From Crocinitomicaceae bacterium (GTDB lineage: Bacteria > Bacteroidota > Bacteroidia > Flavobacteriales_D > Crocinitomicaceae), in NCBI GenBank assembly GCA_020436025.1, contig JAGQYP010000004.1, forward strand, positions 30,027 to 94,026: DNA of 64,000 nucleotides, given 5' to 3'. A model generated the notes under the pieces. The model was given only the letters and a program-made list of their open reading frames with translations. It was not told the DNA's origin and did no database searches. Position numbers and translations under genes: made by a program. Shown one piece after another: positions 53,300-63,600 of this stretch; positions within the stretch are counted from its first letter, which is position 1; each line of letters starts with the position of its first letter.

Positions 53300-54250
53300 A
53301 TGCGTAAAATCCTTATAGTCGGAGCTAGTGGTCAGATTGGTACAGAGTTAGTGTTGGAATTGAGGAGAAGATTTGGAGCAGAAAATGTGATTGCATCTGA
53401 TGTCAAAGATGAACCTTCAGACCTCTTAAAAGATGGATTATACGAAAAGCTGGATATTCTTGATAAAGAAAGCTATAATGCTTTGTTAGATAAGTATAAA
53501 ATTACTGAAGTTTATTTGTTGGCTGCATTGTTGTCGGCAACCGCGGAAAAGCATCCTGAATTTGCATGGAAATTGAACATGGATGGTTTGTTTCACGTGT
53601 TGGATTCTGCCAAGGAAGGTAAGATTAATAAGATCTTCTGGCCAAGTTCCATTGCGGTATTCGGACCAAATACTCCAAGAGAGAACACGCCTCAATATTG
53701 TGTGATGGATCCATCGACAGTTTATGGTTTAAGTAAATTGGCTGGAGAGCGTTGGTGCGAATACTATAATAAGAAGCATGGAGTGGACGTTAGATCGATT
53801 CGTTACCCAGGCTTAATCTCTTATGGTTCCTTGCCTGGAGGAGGAACAACAGATTATGCAGTCGACATTTTTTACCATGCAAAGGCCGGAAAGAAATACA
53901 ATTGTTTCCTGAAAAAAGATACTGAGCTTCCAATGATGTATATGGACGATGCTATTAAGGCGACTATTGACCTAATGGAAGCACCATCAGAAAAGGTTGT
54001 AATTCGCTCTAGTTACAATATTTCCGGGATGAGTTTTACCCCTGAAAAAATCTATGCAGAAATAAGAAAATCGCTTCCTGACTTTGAGATCGAATACAAT
54101 CCGGATTTCAGACAAGAAATAGCCGATTCGTGGCCAAAATCGATTAACGATAACGAGGCTCAAATCCACTGGGGATGGGCGCCAGAGTATGATCTTAAAG
54201 CGCTAACTTTGACTATGTTGGAGCATGTAGACCCATCTAAACTATTTTAG
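53300..54250 (+). CDS. NAD-dependent L-threonine 3-dehydrogenase-like SDR
   Basis: A 316-residue extended short-chain dehydrogenase starting at ATG 53300. The NAD-binding motif is GASGQIG (residues 8-14) and the catalytic pair is Tyr142 and Lys146 in YGLSKLAGERW, followed by VDVRSIRYPGLISY. This segment and the length fit the SDR-type L-threonine 3-dehydrogenase, which oxidises threonine to 2-amino-3-ketobutyrate; UDP-sugar epimerase is the less likely alternative. The frame continues upstream through the terminator, so those 16 codons are not part of the gene. No kbl gene is adjacent. Confidence 0.82.
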   Translation: MRKILIVGASGQIGTELVLELRRRFGAENVIASDVKDEPSDLLKDGLYEKLDILDKESYNALLDKYKITEVYLLAALLSATAEKHPEFAWKLNMDGLFHVLDSAKEGKINKIFWPSSIAVFGPNTPRENTPQYCVMDPSTVYGLSKLAGERWCEYYNKKHGVDVRSIRYPGLISYGSLPGGGTTDYAVDIFYHAKAGKKYNCFLKKDTELPMMYMDDAIKATIDLMEAPSEKVVIRSSYNISGMSFTPEKIYAEIRKSLPDFEIEYNPDFRQEIADSWPKSINDNEAQIHWGWAPEYDLKALTLTMLEHVDPSKLF

Positions 54251-54262
54251 TCTATCAAATAA

Positions 54263-54292
54263 TTGCATTTGTCTAAAAATCCAATATTTTTG
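54263..54292 (+). promoter_or_regulatory. Promoter of the MORN-repeat gene
   Basis: TTG (54263-54265), spacer of 19 nt and TATTTTTG (54285-54292) make a well-formed Bacteroidota promoter. The leader to ATG 54375 would be about 75 nt. Confidence 0.5.
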
Positions 54293-54374
54293 CCGAAAAG
54301 GTCATTGATTAATCGAAGAAAATCCATACCTTGTTGTTTGGCTGGTATTGACATTTAAAGAAAGGACACTCAAG

Positions 54375-55229
54375 ATGAAGCTATTAACACTATTATCATT
54401 TGTATTGTCATTGGGAATTGCTACTGCTTCCGATAATAACGGACAGGGTGAGGACAAGGCTGGCGTTACTGACGCCAACGGCAAAAAACAGGGACACTGG
54501 ATTGTGAAAGGAAAACACAAACCAGAGAAGAATTATCCACCAGAGGATAAGATTGAGGAAGGGGATTACAAAGATTCCAGAAAAGAAGGTGAATGGACAT
54601 TTTTCCATATTGGTAATGTTCCAAAACTTAAGACCACTTTCGTAAACAACAAAGCGACTGGTAAGTACATCAAGTATTATCCGAATGGAAACATGAAGGA
54701 AAAAGGTGAGTACAGAATTGGTTTGCAAGTGGGTACGCAAGAAACATTTTTCGAGGATGGAAAATTGAAAAGAAAACAAGATTATAATTCAGTTGGTAAA
54801 CCAGATGGAGAAGTAGTTGAATACTGGCCAAACGGTGAAGTGAGAATGAAAGGAACGCTTGCCAACGGAGTTAGGAAATCTGTAGAAAGAAGAAACGAGA
54901 ACGGCGAACTTATCGAGAAAATGGATTTCGGTGATGATGGGAAGCCAGTGAACATTGTAAAAGGTGCTGCTGAGAAAACTGAAGTGAAAGAAGTAGTAGG
55001 TGAAGGTAACGTGGCAGCAAAGCCTGTTGGAACTGAAACGAAAGACGGAAAGCCATTCCAACCAGATGGATTTAACATGTTGTACAAAAACGACGAGTTG
55101 TACCAAGTTGGTAAATTTAAAGGTGGAAGACTTTGGGAAGGTAAATTCTACAAGTATGATGCGGACGGACTTCTTTTAAAGATTGAAATCTATAAAGGAG
55201 GAAAGTACCACTCAGACGGACAGATGTAA
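54375..55229 (+). CDS. Exported MORN/YwqK-like repeat protein
   Basis: A 284-residue exported protein with signal peptide LLTLLSFVLSLGIATAS. The mature part is a series of beta-hairpin MORN-like repeats, such as IKYYPNGNMKEKGEYRIG, ETFFEDGKLKRKQDYN and VVEYWPNGEVRMKGTLANG, of the type called YwqK family antitoxin in databases. That name is misleading here; no toxin gene is adjacent, and such repeats are common in exported Bacteroidota proteins of unknown role. The frame reaches a TTG nine codons upstream; the ATG is chosen because it gives a clean signal peptide. Confidence 0.82.
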   Translation: MKLLTLLSFVLSLGIATASDNNGQGEDKAGVTDANGKKQGHWIVKGKHKPEKNYPPEDKIEEGDYKDSRKEGEWTFFHIGNVPKLKTTFVNNKATGKYIKYYPNGNMKEKGEYRIGLQVGTQETFFEDGKLKRKQDYNSVGKPDGEVVEYWPNGEVRMKGTLANGVRKSVERRNENGELIEKMDFGDDGKPVNIVKGAAEKTEVKEVVGEGNVAAKPVGTETKDGKPFQPDGFNMLYKNDELYQVGKFKGGRLWEGKFYKYDADGLLLKIEIYKGGKYHSDGQM

Positions 55230-55253
55230 AATTCTTTAAATTACAAGATATTG

Positions 55254-55282
55254 AAAGCGACCAATCGGTCGCTTTTTTTTAT
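55254..55282 (+). terminator. Terminator after the MORN-repeat gene
   Basis: Perfect 9-bp stem AAAGCGACC (55254-55262) / GGTCGCTTT (55267-55275) with AATC loop, then a T run. It excludes in-frame start codons upstream of the cysS ATG at 55305. Confidence 0.88.
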
Positions 55283-55304
55283 TTTTAGCCAAAATATTTT
55301 TCAA

Positions 55305-56762
55305 ATGAGCAAACTCCATATTTACAATACTCTTACAAAACAAAAAGAAGAGTTTAAACCGATTCAAGATGATCATGTAGGAATGTACGTATGTGGTCCT
55401 ACTGTTTACAGTTATGTTCATTTAGGAAATTGTAGAACTTTCACCTCGTTTGATATGGTCTATCGTTATCTTCTTTATTTGGGATATAAAGTAAGATACG
55501 TTAGAAATATTACGGATGTGGGTCACCTTGAAAGTGATGCAGATCAGGGAGAAGATAAGATTGCAAAAAAAGCAAGATTAGAGCAATTGGAACCCATGGA
55601 AATTGTTCAGCGCTATACGGTGGATTTCAGAAATGTAATGCGCCAACTTAATGCACATCCACCAAATATTGAACCTACAGCAACAGGACATTTAATTGAG
55701 CAGATACAAATGGTTCAGGAAATCTTGGACAAAGGATTTGCTTATGAATCGAACGGATCCGTTTATTTTGATGTAGAGAAATATAACGAAAGTCACGGAT
55801 ACGGGGAACTATCGGGGAGAAAGATTGAAGATTTAATTGCAGGCTCAAGAGAACTGGACGGACAAGAAGAAAAAAGAAGTCCATTGGATTTTGCTATCTG
55901 GAAAAAAGCATCTCCTGAACATATCATGAGATGGCCTTCTCCTTGGAGTGATGGATTCCCAGGATGGCATTTGGAGTGTTCGGCCATGTCTACAAAATAC
56001 TTAGGTGAAACTTTTGATATTCATGGAGGAGGAATGGATTTAAAATTCCCTCATCATGAGTGTGAGATTGCTCAGGGTTGTGCTGCAACCGGACATAAAC
56101 CCGTAAAATATTGGATGCATACCAATATGCTTACTTTGAATGGGAAAAAGATGAGTAAGTCTACAGGGAATACGCTTTCACCGGCAGAATTATTTTCAGG
56201 GGAAAATGACAAATTGGAAAAAGGATATTCGCCAAGTGTTGTAAGGTTTTTCATGATGCAGGCCCATTATTCTAGTGAGTTAGACTTCTCTTCTGATGCA
56301 ATTTCTGCTTCTGAAAAGGGGTTCATTAAGTTAATGACTGCTTATGGTGTGCTGCTAAAATTGGAAACCAGCAGTCAGTCGTCAAAAAATGTACAGGAGA
56401 TGGTGGATTCCTTCTATGATGCAATGAATGACGATTTCAATACCCCAATCTTAATTGCAAATTTGTTTGAAACAACGAAGTACATCAATTCAGTACATGT
56501 AGGAACGGAGACTATTTCAAAAGAGGACTTGGAATTGCTTCAAAAGGAGTTCAGGGGATTTGTTTTTGATGTATTGGGATTGGTGAATGAAACAGAATCT
56601 GACAATTCGAAGATGGATGAGGTGATGGCATTGTTGATGGAAATTCGAGCTGAATCAAGAGCCAAGAAAGATTTCGCAACATCGGATTTAATTCGGGACA
56701 AACTGCAAGAAGCAGGAATTACAATCAAAGATTCAAAGGAAGGGACAACCTGGACTTTTTAA
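55305..56762 (+). CDS. cysS: Cysteinyl-tRNA synthetase
   Basis: A 485-residue class I aminoacyl-tRNA synthetase charging tRNA-Cys. Zinc ligand Cys30 in [15 protein letters not shown], which includes the HIGH-type HLGN; further zinc-site residues in [10 protein letters not shown] and [13 protein letters not shown] at residues 282-286; anticodon-binding helical domain at the C-terminus. ATG 55305 gives the standard N-terminus [16 protein letters not shown]; the frame extends upstream through a terminator and is not used. polA follows after 10 nt, so the two essential genes share a transcript. Confidence 0.97.
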   Translation: MSKLHIYNTLTKQKEEFKPIQDDHVGMYVCGPTVYSYVHLGNCRTFTSFDMVYRYLLYLGYKVRYVRNITDVGHLESDADQGEDKIAKKARLEQLEPMEIVQRYTVDFRNVMRQLNAHPPNIEPTATGHLIEQIQMVQEILDKGFAYESNGSVYFDVEKYNESHGYGELSGRKIEDLIAGSRELDGQEEKRSPLDFAIWKKASPEHIMRWPSPWSDGFPGWHLECSAMSTKYLGETFDIHGGGMDLKFPHHECEIAQGCAATGHKPVKYWMHTNMLTLNGKKMSKSTGNTLSPAELFSGENDKLEKGYSPSVVRFFMMQAHYSSELDFSSDAISASEKGFIKLMTAYGVLLKLETSSQSSKNVQEMVDSFYDAMNDDFNTPILIANLFETTKYINSVHVGTETISKEDLELLQKEFRGFVFDVLGLVNETESDNSKMDEVMALLMEIRAESRAKKDFATSDLIRDKLQEAGITIKDSKEGTTWTF

Positions 56763-56772
56763 ATACAATTTT

Positions 56773-59577
56773 ATGATTACTAAAGACACTGATAAAAAGC
56801 TCTTTTTATTGGATGCTTTTGCATTGATATATAGAGCTTATTTTGCATTTGCAAAGAACCCAAGAATCAACTCGAAAGGTCAGAATACTTCGGCAGCATT
56901 TGGATTTACAACGGCATTGTTGGATATTATCAATAAAGAAAAACCTACCCATTTGGCCGTGGTTTTTGATGCACCTGTCGCAACAAATAGAGAGTTGGAA
57001 TATACCAATTACAAAGCCAATAGAGAAGAAATGCCCGAGGATATTCGGAACATGTTGGAACCCATCAAAGAGATCATTCGGGCTTTTAATATTCCTATTT
57101 TATTAAGAGAAGGATTTGAGGCGGATGACGTAATCGGAACTTTAGCAAAAAGAGCAGAAATTAATGGGTTCACGACTTATATGATGACTCCAGACAAAGA
57201 CTTTGGACAGCTCGTTTCAGAAAATATTTTCATGTACAAACCTGGTCGTTTTGGAAAAGGTCCGGAAATACTTGGCGTACCAGAGGTATGTGAAAAATTT
57301 GAAGTCGATCATCCTTTGAAAGTGATCGATATTTTAGGATTATGGGGAGATGCCGTTGACAATATTCCTGGTATTCCTGGAATCGGAGAAAAAACTGCTA
57401 AGAAATTGATAGGTCAATATGGATCAGTTGAAGGTTTGATTGAACATGCGGAGGAACTTAAAGGAAAGCAAAAAGAAAACGTCATTAACTTTGCGGATCA
57501 GGGAAGAATGTCTAAAATGTTGGCTACCATCATCACAGATGTGGATGTGGAATTTGACGAAGAATCATTGATTTTGGAAGAGCCAGATCCAGATAAAGTG
57601 AAAGCTATTTTTACAGAGTTGGAGTTTAGAAATCTTTCTAAAAGAGTATTAGGAGAAGAAATTGTGGTACCAACCAAAACTGTTTCGAGTTCCCCTACGG
57701 CACAATTAGATATGTTTGCCAACCCGGAAGCCGCCCTTGTCCCAGATTCGATACAAGAAGAGGTAGCTACGTTTGAAACAGGAAAGAAAAACTATCGTTT
57801 AGTTCAATCAGATGCTGAAATAAACAATCTCGTTGAAAAACTGGCCAAGGAGTCATCCATCTGTTTTGACACAGAAACAACCTCCATCGAATCTCTAGAA
57901 GCGAAACTGGTAGGAATTGCTTTTGCCACAAAAAAAGATGAAGCTTATTATGTAGCAACACCCCACCAGGATGATGCAAAAGTAAAATTGATCCTGGATA
58001 AATTTCAGCCCATTTTTTCTGATGAAAAGAAAGAATTGATCGCACACAATGCCAAATATGATATCAAAGTATTGATGAATTACGGGGTACAGATCAAAGG
58101 AAAGATCTGGGATACCATGGTAGCGCATTATTTGATTCAACCTGAGTCCAAGCATTCCATGGATTATTTGGCAGAATTGTATTTGAATTACAAACCGATC
58201 AGCATAGAAACTCTGATAGGTAAAAAAGGAAAGGACCAACGATCGATGGGAGATCTTCCCCCAGAGCAAGTCTATGAATATGCTTGTGAAGATGCAGATA
58301 TTACCCTTCAACTCAAGGCTATATTTGAACCTGAAATTGAAAAAGATCACCTAAAAAATCTTTTCTATAATATTGAGACACCTCTGATTCAGGTTTTGGC
58401 AAAAATGGAAACCGAAGGAATCAATTTAGATACTGCATTTTTAAGACAGTATTCGGTGGAATTGGAAAAAGACTTGACTCAATTACATGCTGCAATTTTG
58501 GAGATGGCGGGTGAAGAATTTAATGTAGATTCTCCAAAACAGCTTGGCGTCGTTCTTTTCGATAACATGAAAATTACGGATAAAGCCAAGAAGACAAAAA
58601 CAGGTCAGTACAGTACTTCAGAAGACGTGTTGGCAAAGTTGGAAAATGAGCATCCAATCGTTCCAAAAATTCTGTCATATCGAAAGCTAAAAAAATTAAA
58701 ATCGACTTATGTGGACGCGCTTCCTGAGCTTGTTTTACAAGATGGACGAATTCACACCCACTATATGCAAACGGTCACTGCAACGGGTCGTTTGTCTTCC
58801 AATAACCCCAATTTGCAAAACATTCCCATTCGTTCGGAAGAAGGGAGAGAGATTAGAAAAGCCTTTATTCCAAGAAATGAAAATTTCACCTTGATGGCAT
58901 CTGATTATTCTCAAATAGAATTACGCATCATTGCTGCATTGAGTGGAGATGAGAATATGATCCAAGCCTTTAAATCGGGTCATGATATTCACTCTGCAAC
59001 GGCTGCGAAAGTGTTTGGAGTAGACATTAAGGAGGTGACCAGAGAAGATAGATCAAAAGCCAAAGCTGTAAATTTTGGAATTGTCTATGGTCAGTCTGCA
59101 TTTGGTTTGTCGCAACAATTAGGCATCAAACGAGGTGAGGCAAAAGAGATCATTGATTCCTACTATGCTCAATATCCAAAGATCAAAGAATTCATGCATC
59201 AATATGTGGAATTGGCAAAAGAACAAGGATATGTAGAAACCATCATGAAGCGAAGAAGGTATTTGAAAGATATCAATTCGGCTAATGCTGTGGTGAGAGG
59301 ATTTGCAGAAAGAAACGCCATTAACGCACCAATTCAAGGTTCAGCAGCGGACATCATAAAAATAGCCATGATCAAAGTTCAAGATGCCATGGAAAAAGCC
59401 AATTTGAAGTCAAAAATGCTGCTTCAGGTGCATGATGAATTGGTATTTGATGTGCATAAGGAGGAAATTGATCAAATGAAAAAATTGGTCAAAGAAAACA
59501 TGGAAAATGCAGTTGAATTGGTTGTTCCAATGGAAACGGAAATGGAAGTTGGAGCGAATTGGTTGGATGCACACTAA
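56773..59577 (+). CDS. polA: DNA polymerase I
   Basis: A 934-residue polymerase for gap filling and primer removal. Residues 8-300 form the 5'-3' exonuclease (LFLLDAFALIYRAYFAF, GFEADDVIGTLA, DIPGI-type helix-hairpin-helix at IPGIPGIGEKTAKKL). The 3'-5' exonuclease domain is intact: Asp366/Glu368 in FDTETTS and YACEDADITLQL, so proofreading is expected. Polymerase motifs are DYSQIELR (Asp711), RSKAKAVNFGIVYGQSAFG and HDELVFD (His887-Asp891). Length is typical of three-domain Pol I. Starts 10 nt after cysS. Confidence 0.98.
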   Translation: MITKDTDKKLFLLDAFALIYRAYFAFAKNPRINSKGQNTSAAFGFTTALLDIINKEKPTHLAVVFDAPVATNRELEYTNYKANREEMPEDIRNMLEPIKEIIRAFNIPILLREGFEADDVIGTLAKRAEINGFTTYMMTPDKDFGQLVSENIFMYKPGRFGKGPEILGVPEVCEKFEVDHPLKVIDILGLWGDAVDNIPGIPGIGEKTAKKLIGQYGSVEGLIEHAEELKGKQKENVINFADQGRMSKMLATIITDVDVEFDEESLILEEPDPDKVKAIFTELEFRNLSKRVLGEEIVVPTKTVSSSPTAQLDMFANPEAALVPDSIQEEVATFETGKKNYRLVQSDAEINNLVEKLAKESSICFDTETTSIESLEAKLVGIAFATKKDEAYYVATPHQDDAKVKLILDKFQPIFSDEKKELIAHNAKYDIKVLMNYGVQIKGKIWDTMVAHYLIQPESKHSMDYLAELYLNYKPISIETLIGKKGKDQRSMGDLPPEQVYEYACEDADITLQLKAIFEPEIEKDHLKNLFYNIETPLIQVLAKMETEGINLDTAFLRQYSVELEKDLTQLHAAILEMAGEEFNVDSPKQLGVVLFDNMKITDKAKKTKTGQYSTSEDVLAKLENEHPIVPKILSYRKLKKLKSTYVDALPELVLQDGRIHTHYMQTVTATGRLSSNNPNLQNIPIRSEEGREIRKAFIPRNENFTLMASDYSQIELRIIAALSGDENMIQAFKSGHDIHSATAAKVFGVDIKEVTREDRSKAKAVNFGIVYGQSAFGLSQQLGIKRGEAKEIIDSYYAQYPKIKEFMHQYVELAKEQGYVETIMKRRRYLKDINSANAVVRGFAERNAINAPIQGSAADIIKIAMIKVQDAMEKANLKSKMLLQVHDELVFDVHKEEIDQMKKLVKENMENAVELVVPMETEMEVGANWLDAH

Positions 59578-59582
59578 GGGGA

Positions 59583-59625
59583 AATTATTTCCCTATCGGT
59601 CGATGAGCTCGTTATCGCTCGGTTC
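59583..59625 (-). repeat. 43-bp dispersed element, copy 3 (inverted)
   Basis: The reverse complement begins GAACCGAGCGATAACGAGCT and ends GATAGGGAAATAATT, differing at two positions from copy 1 at 35053. It lies directly after the polA stop codon and could fold on the polA mRNA 3' end. Confidence 0.8.
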
Positions 59626-59688
59626 GGAATGTTGACTTCGGAGTTTTTTAGTTGCGATATTCGGTAATATTTTTTCCTTTTTTCACGT

Positions 59689-59696
59689 TAGATTTG
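59689..59696 (+). promoter_or_regulatory. -7 box 4 nt before the esterase GTG start
   Basis: TAGATTTG fits TAnnTTTG exactly and ends 4 nt before the GTG at 59701, supporting that GTG as the real start of a leaderless mRNA. Confidence 0.4.
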
Positions 59697-59700
59697 TAGT

Positions 59701-60651
59701 GTGAAGGGGATTATCTACATAGGAATTTTCTTTTTTTCATTTCAGCTTTTGGCTTCGAATGAAATCATGGGTTTTGGGAGTAATCCTGGCAACCTGCGAA
59801 TGTTTATTCATGTACCTCAACAATTGGTAAATAGTAGGGTAAAAGTACCTGTTGTCTTGGTGTTACATGGATGTTCGCAAACCGCAAAAATTGTAGAAAA
59901 GCAATCAGGTTGGAGTGATTTAGCTGATAAATATGGTTTTATTGTCGTTTACCCGGAACAAAAAAAAGTAAATAATCCAATGGGTTGTTTTCGCTGGTAT
60001 GATTACGATGATAAGGAGTTGGATGAAGTAAAATCCGTCTATCAAATGCTTGATTTCACCGAACGCAATTACAAAGTCGATACGAATCGTGTTTTTATTT
60101 ATGGATTGTCGGCTGGTGGAGTCATGACGGTTCATATGTTAATCAGACATCCAGAAAAATTTCAAGCTGGAGCATGTTTGGCTGGCGGACCTTTCAAAAT
60201 GAGTGAAGATGGAGGAATGGCCATGTTGCAAGAGATGGTATTCATGGAAGATCAGTCGAGGGAAGAATGGAAAAGGAGTTTGAAGGAAATTGATACCAAT
60301 CAGACTTTTCCAAGACTCATTCTAGGTCATGGAAAAAAAGACCCTTTGGTCAACATCCAGAATTCCTTTGAACTTATTGATCAGTTTTCCATCCTTTATC
60401 ACATGGATGCTTTGGAAGATAGTTTAATCATGAATTTTGAAGGCAATCCATTGATTGAAAAACGAATTTATAGGGATCAGTCTGGAGAGGAAAAAATTCA
60501 GTTCTACCTAATTGAAAACACAGGGCATGCTCTTCCAGTTGACCCAGGAGAAGGTGAAAAACAAGGAGGAAAAACTGGGATGTTTGCAGTAGATAGAGAT
60601 TTCTTTTCGACTTATTATATTGCCAGAGATTTTGGATTGATTGATGATTGA
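59701..60651 (+). CDS. Exported PHB depolymerase family esterase
   Basis: A 316-residue exported alpha/beta hydrolase. The GTG start at 59701 gives the signal peptide KGIIYIGIFFFSFQLLAS. VVLVLHGCSQTA holds the oxyanion region, GLSAGG the nucleophile Ser137, HGKKDPLVN the probable acid Asp, and ENTGHALP the His. This is the LpqC/poly(3-hydroxybutyrate) depolymerase-like family, which also includes feruloyl and acetylxylan esterases; the natural substrate is unknown. The late GGKTGMF segment is typical of the family. There is no T9SS tail, so it probably stays in the periplasm. Confidence 0.88.
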   Translation: MKGIIYIGIFFFSFQLLASNEIMGFGSNPGNLRMFIHVPQQLVNSRVKVPVVLVLHGCSQTAKIVEKQSGWSDLADKYGFIVVYPEQKKVNNPMGCFRWYDYDDKELDEVKSVYQMLDFTERNYKVDTNRVFIYGLSAGGVMTVHMLIRHPEKFQAGACLAGGPFKMSEDGGMAMLQEMVFMEDQSREEWKRSLKEIDTNQTFPRLILGHGKKDPLVNIQNSFELIDQFSILYHMDALEDSLIMNFEGNPLIEKRIYRDQSGEEKIQFYLIENTGHALPVDPGEGEKQGGKTGMFAVDRDFFSTYYIARDFGLIDD

Positions 60652-60685
60652 GGGTGGCGTTACAAACGCCTGGAAGCACTAGGTT

Positions 60686-63600
60686 TTAGCCTTTTAAAAA
60701 TTCATTTTTCACATCTGCTATTTCCACTGAAAAGCCCAAAGCTTCTAAAATAGAAACGCGACTTATCAAGATTTCAGGATCATTCACTGAAATAGGAATG
60801 GTAACTTTTTTACCATCAGCTGTAAGAGAATAAGACGGATTGGTTTTCTCTTGTATTTCTGGATTTTGAACAAACTCCAAGTATTCTTTTAAATAATTAA
60901 GCCCTTCATTTTCACTCAATTTGAATGCTTCATTTGGGATAGAAGAAAACACGTGTACTTCTTCTCTGGCGCGTGTGATTAGTACATTAAGCCTATTGTG
61001 ACCTCCGTTTTTACTAAGTGAACCCATATTCATGGAAACATTCCCTTTTTCATCGGGACCATAGCCTATGCTGATCAACAGGACATCACATTCATCACCT
61101 TGGAGATTTTCCAGATTCCGGACAAACAAACTCTCGTCTTCGATCAGGGAAGCTATTTTATCAGACTTCAACAGGCTTTTTTCCAATTGTTTTTGTTGAG
61201 CCAAAGAAAAAGCGGCTACACCAATGATCTTACTTTCCCAATTAGCCAGATTTTTTTCAAGGTATTGGCGAATGGATTCCGCTTCTTTCGGATTGATTCC
61301 TTCATGGTAATTGGAGTCTGATACGAAATGATATTCTAGTGCATTCTGACCAATTTGCATGGTCGGACTCACTTCTAACTGCGAATCATAAAAGGCATGA
61401 TTTGAAAACTGAATAAGCTGTGGGTTTTTGGAACGATAATGCCACCTTAGCATATGGTTATCCAGTCGGTAATTTGCTGTATCCAGAATCGATGGGCCTA
61501 CTTCATTACCCGAAAAGAAATTAGAGGGTGGCATTTGCATTTTATCTCCAACAATAATTACTTGTTTGGCTCTGTATAATGCTGGAATAATATCCTCTTC
61601 TGGAATCTGACTTGCCTCATCAATGATTAATAGGTCAAATTGTTCTTTTTCAAAAGGAAGGATTTCAGAAACACTCAAGGGGTTCATCATCCAAACATTT
61701 TTCATGTTGAAAATCCAATGCTTGGAATCCGATTCACATAACTCACGAATACTTTTGAATCGTTTTGTTTTTGAAAATTCATGTGTCAGAATTCGTTTAC
61801 CAGATCGAACTATTTTTTTTAATTCTTTTTCTTTATTATTGAGTCTTCCAGCCGGAGTAATCAATAAATTTTCTAGTTCCTGAAAACGCTCACCTAACTT
61901 TTCTTTTAGTCTTTTTGAATTGGTTTTATTGTTTTGATTTCGTCTTTTAATAAGTTCCTCAATATCCTTCAAAAGGGATTTAGGTGTGGTTTCTTTAAGA
62001 ATGATAGAGGAATCAATTATTTTCTGAAAATTCAGTTGATGAACTAATTGATCCACCTGTTTCCAATCGCCAGAGAAATCCTTCAAAAATTGGATAATTT
62101 CAGTTGAAAAGGGATTCTGATCGGCATAAAAATCTTTCTGGCGCAAGCAATAAAACTTGATTTCGGGTAGCATTGCAATAGCTTTTTGTAAATCCTTGAG
62201 ATTCGAATAATTGGTTCTAAATAGGACTCTTTGGCTATGTTGAATTTGATCTAAAACTGGATTCAACTCATCTAATTGGTGAATTTTATCAGCCGACAAT
62301 CCTAAAATTTGATCAAATAGTTCTTTTTGGTACTCCGATTTTGCCAGAATTAGGTTCAATTCGTCAATTTCTCTTTCTGGATCCTGTATTTGAAAGTCTG
62401 TTTTCAATTGTGAACGCAGGCTAATCAACTCCTTTTCCAATTCAAAATGGTCCTTTGTAGCTTGGAAGAGCTGATCCAAATCTTTTATGGCGTCAGTTCC
62501 AGCATGTTCGATAAGAAGGTTTTTTGCTTTTCGACCTTTTGTGGAGAGTAAGCTATTTTTATTTAGATAAGTCTCTAAAAAATCGATGGTTTGCAAACTT
62601 GGAATTTTGATCCAGTGTTTTAAATCCAATTGCAATACCTCCCATTTTGCTTTTGTGCTTAAATATTTGACGCTGATTCGTTTATATTTCTTTTCCGTTT
62701 TTTCATTATTCAAGATTTCAATTTTTTCTTTGAATCTCAATCCTGTAATGAGTCTGGCTTGAATACAAATTTTCGAAAGTTGATCAAATTCATCTGAAAT
62801 TTCAGCTAGTGCATTCCATTTTTCAAAGCCACTTTTCAATATTTTCAGATGGCTGTCCCATTTCAATTCAAAATCTTGACTTTTCCATAGGTTTGTATTC
62901 AAATTAAGAACTGCGAACAATTCTTCTTTTTGTATTTCTCCGGACTGAATATCCTTTAAAACTTGTTGCCATACATTTTGGAATTCAAACCATTCTTTCA
63001 AATTCGGAAACGATTTGATAGGTGATTGGATGTCAATTTTTTGATAATTTTTTAATGCTTCCTGCAGATTTCCACCCAATTCATTTCGAAATCGGAACAA
63101 GTGGTCTAGAAATAACTGAACTCGAGAATAAGATGCATCAATTTCTTGTAAAGTGAGCGAAAAATCTCCTTTTTTCTTGAGTTCAGTCCATTGTTTCTCA
63201 AGGGATTTAACAAAATTCTTTTTGTCTGCACCAGAATCCGTCACTTTGGCTATGTGATGGTGCAAATTTTTAGACTTTAGCTTCTCGTAGACCACATCGA
63301 TGGCCGCCTTTTTTTCAGAAACGAAAAGGATTTTTTTACCTAAAAATAGGTTTGCTGCGATGATGTTGGTGATACTCTGTGACTTTCCAGTACCTGGAGG
63401 ACCTTGAATACAATAAGATTGATTGGTCAAACTTTCTTGGATCACTTTTCTCTGTGATGCATCTGCTTGATCGATCAATAATTCTTCTAAAGTTTTAGAG
63501 TGAGAGCTATCTACTTCCAGATCGGGATTGAAGTCAAATAATTGTCTGATAGGATTAGACAATTCATCTTCATGCATGGCTCCAATCTCATCCAGAAGAA

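Noticed and set aside
54375..55229. Toxin-antitoxin system (YwqK family antitoxin name)
   Set aside because: The product has a signal peptide and MORN-like repeats, and no toxin gene is adjacent; the database family name does not describe its function here.
55251..55304. Upstream extension of cysS
   Set aside because: The extra codons translate a terminator hairpin; the ATG at 55305 gives the standard N-terminus.
57895..58350. 151-codon open frame on the minus strand
   Set aside because: Antisense to the intact exonuclease domain of polA; low-complexity hydrophobic translation without family resemblance.
60655..60675. Inverted repeat GGCGTT/AACGCC between convergent genes
   Set aside because: It could be a small terminator stem, but no T run follows on either strand.
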